A DNA stretch of 31,188 bases, from assembly GCA_002284615.2 (NCBI GenBank), contig MU070085.1, positions 71,567 through 102,754 of the forward strand, in the 5' to 3' direction. This document shows, piece by piece, positions 11,267 to 19,801 of this stretch; the first letter of the stretch is position 1; each line of letters begins with the position of its first letter. Under the pieces are notes generated by a model. That model was not told the origin of the DNA. It was given only the letters and a program-made list of their open reading frames with translations, and searched no databases. The stretch is from Dunaliella salina. Taxonomy: Eukaryota > Chlorophyta > Chlorophyceae > Chlamydomonadales > Dunaliellaceae. A program made the translations under genes and the position numbers.

Positions 11267-11456
11267 TCAAAAGCAGGTATGGAGGGTCCAGTCCCTTGTC
11301 CTCAGACGCCCTCGGCAGTGAGGCGAGGGCATGAAAAAAGGTCTGTAAAAGGGTGTGCGAAAAGGCCTCTACGAAGGTGTCTGTGGTAGGTCGAGTCCCT
11401 TGTGCTATCAGGCCTGCGGGTGGGGCAAGGGCTTTGAGGAAGGATGTACAAAAGAA
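11249..11456 (+). repeat. About 104-bp imperfect tandem duplication over a gene end
   Basis: Two diverged units start at 11249 (gtgtacaaaaaggc) and 11353 (gtgtgcgaaaaggc) and share the block agtcccttgt further on. The first unit contains the TGA stop at 11264, so the end of the coding frame is itself part of the duplicated unit. Confidence 0.7.
11344..11348 (+). terminator. TGTAA, candidate poly(A) signal
   Basis: TGTAA lies 78 bases after the stop at 11264-11266. TGTAA is the established polyadenylation signal of chlamydomonadalean algae. As a 5-mer it can occur by chance. Confidence 0.35.
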
Positions 11457-11629
11457 CACACAAAAAAGGATTTCATGGAATTGTGCTCGGAACACTGTGT
11501 GCCCAGTGCTCTCAGACCTGCAGTCAGGGGTCTATGCATTTTGTGCAGCAACCAGATCATTCTTGTCGCATCCAGGATGCTAAAGTTTTTCCTGAGAACA
11601 CGCAATAATTGCATTGTGCTACTCTGCAC

Positions 11630-12017
11630 CAGGGTTGATCAGTTCGCCAACTTAGAACTGTTCTAGAACTCGAACTTTTTCGAACTGTTGGCGAACTTTC
11701 CATTACCAGTTCAAAGAACTTTATGTCCTCTGCCAGAAAGGGCCCCTTGACGACCCCATTACCACCCCCCTGACGACCCCATTACCACCCCCCCACACAA
11801 GAGCCCGGACTCCCTAATACTATTTTCTTTGCAAACTATGTCTAGGAGGGATTAAAGATAGCATGCGGATGGGACGGAGGTGGATTCAGCGAGTGTTGCC
11901 GTCTTCCAGGCCCACCCGCCTACAGGCAAACGCTCGTTCGAACAGTACGTCGAACCTCGAACTTTGTCGAACTGTTGGCGAACTTATTTTGCCAAACCAC
12001 CCAACTGATCAACCCTG
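11630..12017. mobile_element. hAT-like MITE, copy 2 (well preserved)
   Basis: A 388-bp element with perfect 15-bp terminal inverted repeats, cagggttgatcagtt and its complement. It is flanked by a perfect 8-bp target duplication ctctgcac (11622-11629 and 12018-12025), which fits the nTnnnnAn preference known for hAT insertions. Subterminal ttcgaac/gttcgaa motifs are repeated at both ends, as often seen for transposase binding in hAT elements. There is no coding capacity. It is the same family as 7755-8129. Confidence 0.9.
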
Positions 12018-12135
12018 CTCTGCACTGCACTGCACTGCACTGCACTGCACTGCACTGCACTGCACCGCACTGCACTGCACCGCACTGCACGGCACTGCAC
12101 TGCACTGCACGGCACTGCACCGCACTGCACTGCAC
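12018..12135 (+). repeat. (TGCAC)n pentanucleotide array
   Basis: About 23 units of tgcac with scattered cgcac and ggcac variants. The array begins inside the 3' target duplication of the MITE at 11630-12017. Confidence 0.95.
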
Positions 12136-12604
12136 GCACAAGCCTCTTAGGAGGCTCAAAGTCTTGGTATTTCCAGTGAAAAACAGCTTTGTTGGTTTCA
12201 GCAAAAACAACTTTGTTGTCTCCCTCACGAGCCGGCCCAAACAAGAAGGCTTAGTAGAACTTTACGTTCCACCGTTTCGCCTGGAGTTAAATCTGAAGGC
12301 CATGCTCCGCTACCTTTGGGCTGCTTTACTAGCCTTTGTTGCACAGCTCCAATGGTTTAAGGAACCTGTGTGCAGCAATGGTAGGCAAGCTGTGATAACT
12401 CCATGCAGCTTTCTAGGTTTGGTTGCTCCAGGTAGCTCTTACCTGTGACGTCTCTAATTGCAGTAAGAACATGCATACACGTGTTTGATGGTGCATTTCC
12501 CTTGTCTCTTTGCTGGCTGAAAGTACAAACCATGCAAAATCGATACCTGGAGTTTTCCTACAGGCACAGGCGCCACCACAGGTGGCTCTCTCATTAACCT
12601 CAAT
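12136..12604. other. No gene recognised
   Basis: Would be the 3' flank of the minus-strand gene ending at 12605. No TGTAA on the minus strand was found close to that stop. Confidence 0.4.
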
Positions 12605-12841
12605 TCAGGAACCAGAGGTGTTCTTTTTCAGTGTATGGAACCAGGCATCACTCACAGCAGCATCGATCACATGCGCCACTTCTTGCACACCTCTCTCCCT
12701 TCTGGATGCTGACATGATCTGTTCACCTGCTGCTGTGTGTCTCACTAGTGCGATGCAGCACGCTGATTCTGTGCAGCTAGCCGATTTTGTGCATTTCTCG
12801 CTGCTGCTGTGTAGCTCAGGGGTTACAGACGTTGCCAACAC
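12605..12841 (-). CDS. Putative terminal exon of minus-strand gene
   Basis: A minus-strand frame with mixed, protein-like composition ends at a TGA (complement of 12605-12607). Its end reads as a helical, charged segment (SRRERGVQEVAHVIDAAVSD) followed by FHTLKKNTSGS. The upstream boundary is not fixed; acceptor-like gcagcag sites lie inside the frame. It lies in line with the better supported minus exons at 13549, 14334 and 14937. The overlapping plus-strand frame is Cys/Ser-rich and less convincing. Product not recognised. Confidence 0.33.
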   Translation of the reverse strand: MLATSVTPELHSSSEKCTKSASCTESACCIALVRHTAAGEQIMSASRRERGVQEVAHVIDAAVSDAWFHTLKKNTSGS

Positions 12842-13230
12842 GTTTTGGCACGCAATTGAAAAAAACAGTCAAGGAGGTGCAGCCTTTCCATCTTGCATGC
12901 ACAAAGCTCATGAGCATTGCATGCAGCATGTACGTTTAAACAGGCGTTGCGAGATTTTTTTGCTGCCTGAGTCAGCTTGCATGTGTGCTGCTTGTGTGTA
13001 CTGAGCATGAGTATGGATCATCACCCCCACAGCCCTCACTGCCAAGGTAGGCAGATGCAAGTGGCACGCCTGCTGCTCATGTGCATTGAATGCATGGCCA
13101 TGGCTTTCATGGTGCTGCTGGAGCAACAGTCAGAGTTTATGCGGAAGGTATACATGAAGTGAGCTCAGAGGGATCCCCATAGCTAATCGATTACCTTTCA
13201 ATGGACCACCCCTCTGCTGTTTACAGCAGA
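12842..13230. other. No gene recognised
   Basis: Short frames on both strands but none with paired splice signals. Probably intron of the minus-strand gene. Confidence 0.35.
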
Positions 13231-13459
13231 CTGTATGCACTCAACATGACTGCATGCACTGAACATGACTGCATGCACTGAACATGACTGAATGCACTGG
13301 ACATGAATGCATGCACTGAACATAAATGCATGCACTCAACATGACTGCATGCACTGAACATAGATGCATGCACTCAACATGACTGCATGCACTGAACATG
13401 ACTGCATGCACTCAACATGACCGCATGCACTGAACGAGACTGCATGTACTGAACATGAC
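13231..13459. repeat. 19-bp tandem array with GCATGC core
   Basis: About twelve units of aacatgactgcatgcactg with small changes (ctcaac/ctgaac, atgaat/atgact). Read on the minus strand each unit contains gtgcatgcag, an acceptor-like string. The palindromic GCATGC is kept in most units. Confidence 0.93.
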
Positions 13460-13548
13460 GCTGATTGCCATCAGTTTTTGGTCGTACTTGCAGCCAATCA
13501 AGTCCCATGCAGATGGTATTCAAACAAGGCAGGATGGCGAGGGGTCAC

Positions 13549-13597
13549 CTACAGGGGTGCCCATCATTGTGTCTCCCCATCGGAGTCCCAACGCTGA
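13549..13597 (-). CDS. Small putative exon of minus-strand gene
   Basis: On the minus strand a 49-base open segment lies between an acceptor (T-rich, then CCTCATGTAG) and a good donor (TGTAG|GTGACC). It reads SVGTPMGRHNDGHPCR when one base is supplied from upstream, and ends in phase 2. It is too short for composition to help. It sits in order with the exons at 14334 and 12605. Confidence 0.3.
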
Positions 13598-13984
13598 CTA
13601 CATGAGGTAAAAAGTTTTTTTTTTCAACATTGAGTGGGCTTGATAGTGTTGCCTCATGGCTGCCCTGATGCTGAAGCCTGGGCATTTGGTTAGGAAGCAT
13701 GTTCCTGCCGAACCTCCTGTGAATCCAGCAGCATTTGCCTCGTGAATAATTCTGAAGTCCAGAAAAGGAAAACTTCGAAATATTCAAGCATAATTTGATG
13801 CTCAATGCCAGGAAGGCTATGATGCAATGTTGCTGGTGCATTTTCGATCACAAAAAAAACGTGCAGCAAACATGTGCGAAAGGCCATCAAGTACAATAGA
13901 CAAGGGAGGGCCTGCAGGCTTGCAATTGCATTTCCTCTGGAGTCTCCGTAGATGCATTTTCTTTAAAGTCTCCACTGATGTAGC
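13598..13984. other. No gene recognised; probable intron
   Basis: T-rich on one strand near 13613-13623, otherwise non-repetitive. No coding frame I would defend. Confidence 0.35.
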
Positions 13985-14365
13985 ATGCCATATCTCTGAC
14001 ACAGCATTTGTCTGCCATCATTTGTTGTTTGGCTGTCTGCACCCCAGTTTCTTTGCGTACTTGCCCCATAATTCTTGTTGGCAAAGCATTCCACCTGTAA
14101 TGGCATGTGTCTATGCCGATGCATGTTTTCTGGCTCCCTGCATCTTCAGACGGAGGGTTCTCACGTGCTTGGGCTACAGCCTCCATTAATGCAGCATTAC
14201 AAATTTCTGGGCAGCATTACAAATGCATTCCTGTAATCATTGGTATCTTGGCTACCTGCACCCCCGGATTCTCCCTTGCTTGCAACAGTCTCCGTCTGTG
14301 CAGCTAATAACTCCTCCGATGACACATTCATACCTGCCATTATTGGTATCTTGATGCTCGGGGAT
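13985..14365 (-). repeat. Degenerate tandem copies of an exon end and its donor, minus strand
   Basis: Read on the minus strand, the exon end agataccaataatggcag|gtatgaatg at about 14334 is repeated as agataccaatgattacag|gaatg (about 14232) and as a weaker copy ending cattacag|gtggaatg (about 14097), with another trace near 14000. Spacing is roughly 100-135 bases. Intervening sequence (gaagctgttgca-like, gagaaccct-like) is shared between units too. Confidence 0.7.
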
Positions 14366-14506
14366 AACCAGTCCAAGGGGGGCTGCTGAAGCCCAAAATT
14401 AAGTGTTTTTTGCATGCTCCTTGCGTAGATCCTCTTAACTGGTGTAAACATGGCTCCCCCTGGCCTCTGCAGCTCTAGGCTTTCAATATTCCTCTGGAAC
14501 ACACCT
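14334..14506 (-). CDS. Exon of minus-strand gene
   Basis: A 173-base segment between acceptor GATGATGGCAG and donor GGCAG|GTATGA, both on the minus strand. It is open, starts with one base of a split codon (phase 2 in) and ends in phase 1. The peptide is protein-like and not repetitive: GVFQRNIESLELQ, then GGAMFTPVKRIYARSMQK, then FGLQQPPLDWLSPSIK. The entry phase matches the exit phase of the exon at 14937-15081. The frame can be read beyond the donor because the next repeat copies are in frame for a while. I do not recognise the family. Confidence 0.5.
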
Positions 14507-14559
14507 CTGCCATCATCTGTCTTTGGGCTCCATGTGACCCAGGATCATCACACGCTTGC

Positions 14560-14700
14560 GCCACACCCGTGGAGAAAGCATCAGCAGCCAAGGCGCATCA
14601 CCTGCATCCTCAATTCGAGCCAGGCAAGTTCCTTTCCAAGGTGGCAGGAGGAGTGCCTTGTACATATGGAGCCAGGGATGGCAGCCACGGCCCATCTCCA
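14560..14700 (-). repeat. Degenerate copy of the exon end at 14937
   Basis: Minus-strand ggaacttgcctggctcgaat at about 14610-14640 resembles aaacacctggcccggcttgg next to the donor at 14937. The flanking intron sequence after the donor (gaatacaccaaggttgatg-like) also has a counterpart here. The copy lies in the intron downstream of the real exon. Confidence 0.55.
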
Positions 14701-14936
14701 TGTCTGTTTGTTGAAGGCTAAGCTCATCTCTTCACCTGAGGGGTGTGCTTTTCAGCAACAGCCGTGGTGCATCTGCTGTGTCTGTTTTGAAGGTTACAAG
14801 AGAGAAAGGGGCCATCAGTCGACATGCGCGACTGCTAGGCCATCTGCTGTGTCTGTTTGGATCAGGCTAAGCTTTTGATTTCTTGAAGTGTGTGCTTTTT
14901 GAAAGGAGATGGCATCAACCTTGGTGTATTTCCTAC

Positions 14937-15081
14937 CTCTTCAATCCAAGCCGGGCCAGGTGTTTCCTCTTGGGAGACTGCTTTGTTTCTAAAGGCTCCA
15001 GCAGCAGAAGAAGCCGCAAAGCATCCCCTTTGTGCTTGTATGAGTGAGGCAGGAGCTCTGCACCAGCAAAGTAAAGAACTC
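14937..15081 (-). CDS. Exon of minus-strand gene, basic and leucine-rich
   Basis: A 145-base segment with acceptor GTTTTGCCGCAG and donor GAAGAG|GTAGGA on the minus strand; 47 whole codons plus two bases at each end. The peptide has a leucine-rich helix (ALRLLLLLEPLE) followed by a basic stretch (KQSPKRKHLARLGLKR). It exits in phase 2, which matches the next exon at 14506. No family recognised. Alternative: the same DNA read on plus has no comparable exon. Confidence 0.48.
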
Positions 15082-15111
15082 CTGCGGCAAAACGATGAGT
15101 AAGATTTTTTT

Positions 15112-15230
15112 GAATAGAATTCAATAGAATTCAAGTATGCGTAGAATTCAAGCATGCATAGAATTCAAGTACGCATAGAATTCAAGCATGCATAGAATTC
15201 AAGTACGCATAGAATTCAAGCATGCGGGCC
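15112..15230. repeat. 17-bp array with alternating unit types
   Basis: Units of agaattcaagcatgcat alternate with agaattcaagtacgcat, so there is a higher-order period of 34. It lies just upstream of the minus-strand acceptor at 15082. Confidence 0.93.
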
Positions 15231-15299
15231 AATGCCAAAGTAAACACCTTCCTTTACAAACAAGCCAGGTTTGTCATCTATTCCTTGACTGCACAGTGC

Positions 15300-15385
15300 C
15301 ATCATCAGCATTTCCTGTCTGCTTTTCTGAGTCAGGCAAGTGGCCTGCTCCAGCAAGTAAAGGACTTCTGGGATGAAGGAAAACC
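15300..15385 (-). repeat. Degenerate copy of the 15050-15095 acceptor region
   Basis: gagtcaggcaagtggcctgc followed by tccagcaagtaaaggacttc corresponds to gagtgaggcaggagctctgc and accagcaaagtaaagaactc at 15049-15082. On the minus strand it is a second copy of an exon start and its acceptor, about 280 bases upstream of the real one. This explains the hydrophobic plus-strand frame here as incidental. Confidence 0.6.
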
Positions 15386-15574
15386 CGAAACTTTAGACTG
15401 CAGGGTGCCCTCAGCCGCACAACCACTTGCTGTTGTCATTCTCTTTGGAATTTCTGCTTGTGTACTAATAGTCACCATTCACAGAGCTTGGTTTATGGAG
15501 CTCAAGCTTGCATGCCCTTTTGGTGAATTGTGGGGTTCAATGGATGTGACTGACAGAATGTAAGCTCGACCACA

Positions 15575-16200
15575 GCTGGATCCTTTAATCATTTGCACAA
15601 GCTGGTGCTCATGAGCAAATGCTGGCAAATATGTGCCTGTCACCCACGCAGGTCCTCTCCCCACCGCCACCTGCCACACCCCTCCCCTTCAGTCTGAACC
15701 CAGCTGAAACTCCATGATGCTCATCGCCCATGGCATCTGTGATCATTTGCATGTGCTGGTGCTCTCATGAGCTCAAGCTGGCACACACGCGTCGCCCACC
15801 TATGCAGGTCCTTTCCATCCCCACCCCCAGCCACCTCTCCCCTTCAGTGAACCCAGTTGGGACTCCATGTTGTTTTTGGCCCACGGCACCTCCGATCATT
15901 TGTATGTGCTTGTATTCATGAGCACATGCTAGCAAACACATGTCGTGCACAAGCGCAGGTCCTCTCCGTCCCCACCGCCACCCACTTCTCCTCTTCAGCA
16001 TGATTCCAGTTTGGACTCCATGATGGTCATCGCCCATCGCACCTACGAACATATGTGTATGTGCTGGTTTTCAAGAGCACATACTAGCAATGTGCGTCGC
16101 CCACCCATGCAGGTCCCCTCCATCCCCACCCCCGGCCACCTCTCCCCTTCAACCCAACTGGGACTCCACGATGCTCATCGCCCATGGCACTTACGATCAC
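15575..16200 (+). repeat. About 154-bp tandem array repeating an intron end and exon start
   Basis: Four units, aligned at gcaggtcc near 15651, 15807, 15958 and 16112. Each has gagcacatgct-like sequence, a cccaccc-atgcag acceptor-like site, Pro-coding cccacc-rich sequence and gactccatgatgctcatcg. Only the last unit continues into the long open exon. Spacing is 151-156 bases, so units are not in one frame. Confidence 0.88.
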
Positions 16201-16741
16201 ATGGACCCATTCAGAGAGCCCCAAAAGGCCTCCTCTCACTCGCGGCTGAAAGCTGGCGAGGGCCCACGGATTGTTTCGACGCACGCATCTCCAACAGCAT
16301 CGGTCCGTCCGGTCGGACCTGGTTGCCAGACAGAAGTATTTTCTATCCCACCCCCACCGTCCCGCATTGCACCACCACCACCACAAACAGCAACAGGCAG
16401 CCAGTCCAGCAGCCGCCCACAGCCAGTCCCTGCAATGCCTTCACCACAGACGACAATAGACAGCCGGTTTCTAGGGTCCCTTGCAAGTGTACCAACACCC
16501 ACACACCACTGGGGTGAGGCTTTTTTGGACTTCACCTCAAAGTCTGAGCCACCGCCATCGACGCCTGGCAGCGCTCTGAGACTGCCCGATGCACAGAAAG
16601 CCCCACGGTACTCTACATCCCCTTCAAGGCAACAAGGGCAGCAGCAACCACAGCAGCCGCAGCAGCAGCAGCGACAACAGCAGCAGCTGCTACAGGGAGA
16701 ACAATCACAGCAGCCGCAGCAGCAGTGGGGAGTGCCATCAC

Positions 16742-16773
<32 letters not shown>

Positions 16774-17046
16774 CAACACAAAGGTGATGCACCTGCAAGC
16801 ACTCTCAGTAGCAGGAGTGGCACCAGCACTTATGTGCCTCAGCAGCTGCAGGGAGTGCCATCACAGCAAGGGCCAGTCGAGGACAATGAGCCTGTAAGCA
16901 CGACCAGCGGCAGGAGTGGTATTAGCAGCCCTGTGCCTCAACAGCAGCTGCAGGGTGTGCCGTCACAGCAAGCATTTTCACAAGTCAAGAGTGGTGCACC
17001 TGCAAGCTCTCCCAGTGGCAGGAGTCGTACCGGCAGCCCTGTTCTT

Positions 17047-17083
<37 letters not shown>

Positions 17084-17332
17084 CACAGCAACAACAGCAA
17101 CAGCTGCAGGGATTGCCAACACTGCAGCAGCAACAGCAGCAGCTGCTGGATCAACACCAGACGCAGGGACTGCCAGCAAAGCATGCACAGCAGCAAGTGT
17201 TAGGAGAGCCAAGACAGCAGCATCAGCAGCCGCAACAGCTGCAGAGATTGCCAACACAGCAGCAACAGCAACACAGCAGCAAACAGGGCGAGCCAGTTTC
17301 CAGGCCTTACAGCCCTGTGCGCACGTCTTTTG
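16113..17332 (+). CDS. Pro- and Gln-rich exon
   Basis: Open from the acceptor CCCATGCAG (16112) to a donor TTTTG|GTGGGTAA (17333); read-through would stop at 17338. It starts in phase 2 and ends in phase 1, and the exon at 17762 starts exactly as needed. The N-terminal part is Pro/Ser-rich with a less repetitive stretch (HWGEAFLDFTSKSE). The rest is polyQ with three units of about 105 bases reading SGRSG-x-SSPVPQQ and LQGVPSQQ. The composition resembles the giant exon at 1-5651, so the two could belong to one very long gene or to related genes. An ATG at 16090 would allow this to be a first exon instead. Confidence 0.6.
16622..16770 (+). repeat. CAG tract coding polyQ
   Basis: CAG with CAA, CCG and CGA interruptions, read as Gln with scattered Pro and Arg. 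Confidence 0.9.
17046..17280 (+). repeat. CAG tract coding polyQ
   Basis: A pure CAG run at 17047-17080, then units alternating polyQ with LQGLP or LQRLP. They read in frame to the end of the exon. Confidence 0.9.
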
Positions 17333-17636
17333 GTGGGTAATGGAACATACCTCGCCTCAAATCTACAGATACTTGAGCGCACCTCACCCTTCGGCCTTAC
17401 ATGCACCACAGTTGGGGTGTGGGCACACAACTTAACCTTGCTGAGGCCTGCCCTTGGGCATACCTCTTGTCACTGCCCCAGTGGCCTTGTGCTTGCCTTC
17501 TGAAGCTGCTAAGGCAAGGAGAAGGGGTACCTAACTGGAGGGCTTTCCTTCTGAAACCAGGTCTGATTTAGCTATTGAGTCTCTATTTGCATGACCTCTT
17601 TATCAGTGCCTAGCAGCCTTGTGCATGTGTGGGGAT

Positions 17637-17644
<8 letters not shown>
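17333..17644 (+). other. Intron, first part
   Basis: Starts with GTGGGTAA. No coding frame. Continues into the (CA)n tract and ends at CTTCTGCAG (17761). Confidence 0.5.
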
Positions 17645-17711
<67 letters not shown>

Positions 17712-17712
17712 N

Positions 17713-17750
<38 letters not shown>
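17645..17750 (+). repeat. (CA)n with an N at 17712, 11 bases before an acceptor
   Basis: About 106 bases of CA interrupted only by one N, which probably marks a join of uncertain length. It fills the place of the pyrimidine-rich tract before acceptor TACTTCTGCAG. Confidence 0.95.
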
Positions 17751-17753
<3 letters not shown>

Positions 17754-17761
17754 TTCTGCAG

Positions 17762-17917
17762 GTGACTTAAGCTCAGTCATGGCCCCCCCACCACGAGGAG
17801 CCGCTGCAGCTCAGAAGCATGCACTGCGCATGCGCAGCATGTCCCCAGACTCGTGTCCCACTTCTGTGCGTGGTGGCTTTGCACCTGGGATCATGGCCCG
17901 CGGCAGGCACAGTGCAG
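17762..17917 (+). CDS. Exon, Ala/Ser/Arg-rich
   Basis: A 156-base exon between acceptor CTTCTGCAG and donor GTGCAG|GTGTGT. It enters and leaves in phase 1, matching the exon ending at 17332. The peptide has MAPPPRGAAAAQKHALRM, then RSMSPDSCPTSVRGG: basic with Ser-Pro sites. It is probably part of the same disordered protein. Confidence 0.55.
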
Positions 17918-18269
17918 GTGTGTGCATGTACATGTATTGTGTGTGTGGGGTGGGGGATGGGGGCGGTGGGGGGGAAAGGGGACATATACATGCTGGCATG
18001 CATACATGGACAGCGTTTGTGGCCAGCTGCTGGATCTACTTTTTGTACTGTCGGTGCTGTTTCACACGTATTGCTGATCTTATATGTGCTAAAAAGCATA
18101 AATGCAATAGGAAAGACACATGATTCTGCAATTGCAGACTTTCTCTATCCTACACAGATGCACGCTTGCAGGCTTTGCGGTTCTTGCGTGCTTTCTGCAG
18201 CCTGGCAGCCATTCCTTTCGATTGATTGGGCTTGTTGCAGCTGCGTAAACCTCTTGGTGCATACACAAG

Positions 18270-18271
<2 letters not shown>
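17918..18271 (+). other. Intron; uncertain exon near 18158
   Basis: Starts as GTGTGTGCATG. A possible acceptor CTATCCTACACAG at 18157 is followed by a Cys-rich frame without a clear donor, so I do not call an exon. Confidence 0.35.
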
Positions 18272-18342
<71 letters not shown>

Positions 18343-18350
18343 GCACGCAC
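18272..18350 (+). repeat. (CA)n then (CGCA)n
   Basis: About 34 CA units followed by three cgca units. Confidence 0.95.
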
Positions 18351-18389
18351 GTTTCTGTCATGCGCTCTGGCTCATTGCGTTTCTTGTAG

Positions 18390-18450
18390 CCGAAGCTTAC
18401 AACCTGCGCCTGTGCAGCGTCGAGCCCCGTCAGGATCCAGGGGGTTTCAC
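18390..18450 (+). CDS. Possible exon
   Basis: After acceptor TGCGTTTCTTGTAG the frame AEAYNLRLCSVEPRQDPGGF is open when one base is supplied, which fits the phase-1 end at 17917. Two donors are possible: 18451 (TTTCAC|GTGCGT, phase 2) and 18419 (GCAGC|GTCGAG, phase 0). Only the second connects in phase to the exon at 19802, but it is the weaker site. Confidence 0.33.
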
Positions 18451-18574
18451 GTGCGTGTGGACGCGTCACTTCAAATTGGACCACCTTTTTGAACGAAATC
18501 CACTATGAAAAGCATACCACCGGATTCATAGTTTAAATCGTACTATTTTTTATTTTGGATTTTGTTCAAACAGG

Positions 18575-18934
18575 TGATCTATGCCAGATCAAAGTTTGGC
18601 AGGAGATCTGAGAAGATCTCGGAATTTCGACCCCAAATTTTATTTTTAAGCATAATTGTGATAAAGAAAAGGCTTTCATCTGTCAGATTAATCTCATGGG
18701 AAGTGCTCTATGAGTGAAAACAGGTTATGTGCTCAGAGGTCCACCTAACCTCCCAGACGTTCCTGCCCACCCTGTCCCAGCCAGACCACCTATTGACCCC
18801 ATTTTTTTTACTATGGTGTCTGCTAAATCACTGCTACACACCCAAGGGTAAATTGGACCAGATGGGGTAGGTTGGAAAACCCCCATTTTTCTCCACATTG
18901 CCCCTTTTTCCCCTTTTGGAGCACTTTAGCTCAT
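18575..18934. repeat. Dispersed repeat, copy A, left part
   Basis: Aligns with 24863-25235 over many blocks: ccagatcaaagtttggc, tttcgaccccaaattt, gaagtgctc-tagagtgaaaacagg, cccagacgttc-t-gcccaccct and ttgaccccattttttt. It is interrupted at 18935 by an inserted element and resumes at 19607. Confidence 0.85.
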
Positions 18935-19606
18935 GGTCCTCCCCGCAACTGGCTCACCCTTTCCTAGGCAAAATGCGGCCAACTACTTCTGTTCAGCATA
19001 CCTCAGCACCCACTGTGCCATTTCTTGACCTGAGTATTGCAAAAAAATCCTGACTTCAACCGAGGATGTGCTCAGATCACTTCGGAAGGCAGTGTTGGGA
19101 GGTCCGTCATGTGCCAAATTTGCCTGGTAAGACAGTTAAAAGCACATATCTCATCACACAGGCCATCGTTTGGCCTCATTTAAGTCACAGCAGACGCGTC
19201 ATGTTAAGCAGCATCCGGGGATGTGCTCAGGTCGCCAGGGGACGCAGCAGTTGCGATGCGATGTCAACTCCTGCAGCTGCGTGCACCATCCGTCGCGATG
19301 GGTCACCCCACTAGCACCCTCCCCCAAAGCCCCCCCGCAAAATCTGACACCAAAGCATGATTATACGACTTAAGAGCAGCTTAAGACCAGGAGCGCTGGT
19401 CATTTGGTGCAAGTTCGAAAATCCACCTTTTCAGCCAAAATGGCCACTGAGCCACATAGGGCACCTCCACATCCCAACTTTACAACCATTCTCAATGCTA
19501 CGGATATAAAGACATGTTTGGTATTCTCAGTGCATGCACAGAGGTGGTTTTAGAGCCTCCAAACGCAGTTGGCCATACTAGGGGTAGGCCAGCCGTGGGG
19601 AGGACC
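18935..19606. mobile_element. 672-bp inverted-repeat DNA element nested in the dispersed repeat
   Basis: The ends are inverted copies: ggtcctccccgcaactggc at the left, and the complement of the right end begins ggtcctccccacggctggc. Nineteen of the outer 24 bases match, and all five differences are transitions. Similarity continues inward to about base 50 (cctag, ggccaact). The 4 bases tcat flank both sides (18931-18934 and 19607-19610). The homologous repeat at 24863-25390 has no insertion at this point (gctca then cacacaaggccg), giving a natural empty site. No transposase frame is present. The 4-bp duplication does not settle the superfamily. Confidence 0.82.
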
Positions 19607-19740
19607 TCATACACCAAGCCGATTTTTTCAAAACTTTTTTTGGCAGAGTTGTGCCTTTTCAAACATAGAATATGCCTATGAAAAAAGTTTTGGGGATGGT
19701 ACAGCCAGGGAAGCCCTATAAGGTTTTGGAACGCTGGCCC
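19607..19740. repeat. Dispersed repeat, copy A, right part
   Basis: Aligns with 25237-25370: acac[c/a]aaggccgatttt-like start, then caactttttttgg, agagttgtgcctttt and aagttttggggatgg. It is the continuation of 18575-18934. Confidence 0.8.
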
Positions 19741-19801
19741 TGCCTTTTTTGTGCAATGCAGAAATAATCCAACTCTCCTTTGCTGGTCCTGTGCACCGCA
19801 G

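Noticed and set aside
11920..12448. Frames coding repeated CTALH or SAVQC across 12018-12135
   Set aside because: A pentanucleotide repeat stays open in several frames; it lies next to a MITE end.
12510..13004. 164-codon plus-strand frame
   Set aside because: Cys/Ser/Leu-rich without repeats or good splice sites; the overlapping minus-strand frame is more protein-like and lines up with other minus exons.
13231..13459. CRISPR-like array
   Set aside because: Units are directly adjacent 19-mers without unique spacers; the same holds for the 20-bp and 17-bp arrays.
15222..15563. 113-codon plus-strand frame with a hydrophobic segment that looks like a membrane helix
   Set aside because: Its first half is a degenerate copy of the minus-strand exon region at 15049-15095; no splice or promoter support on plus.
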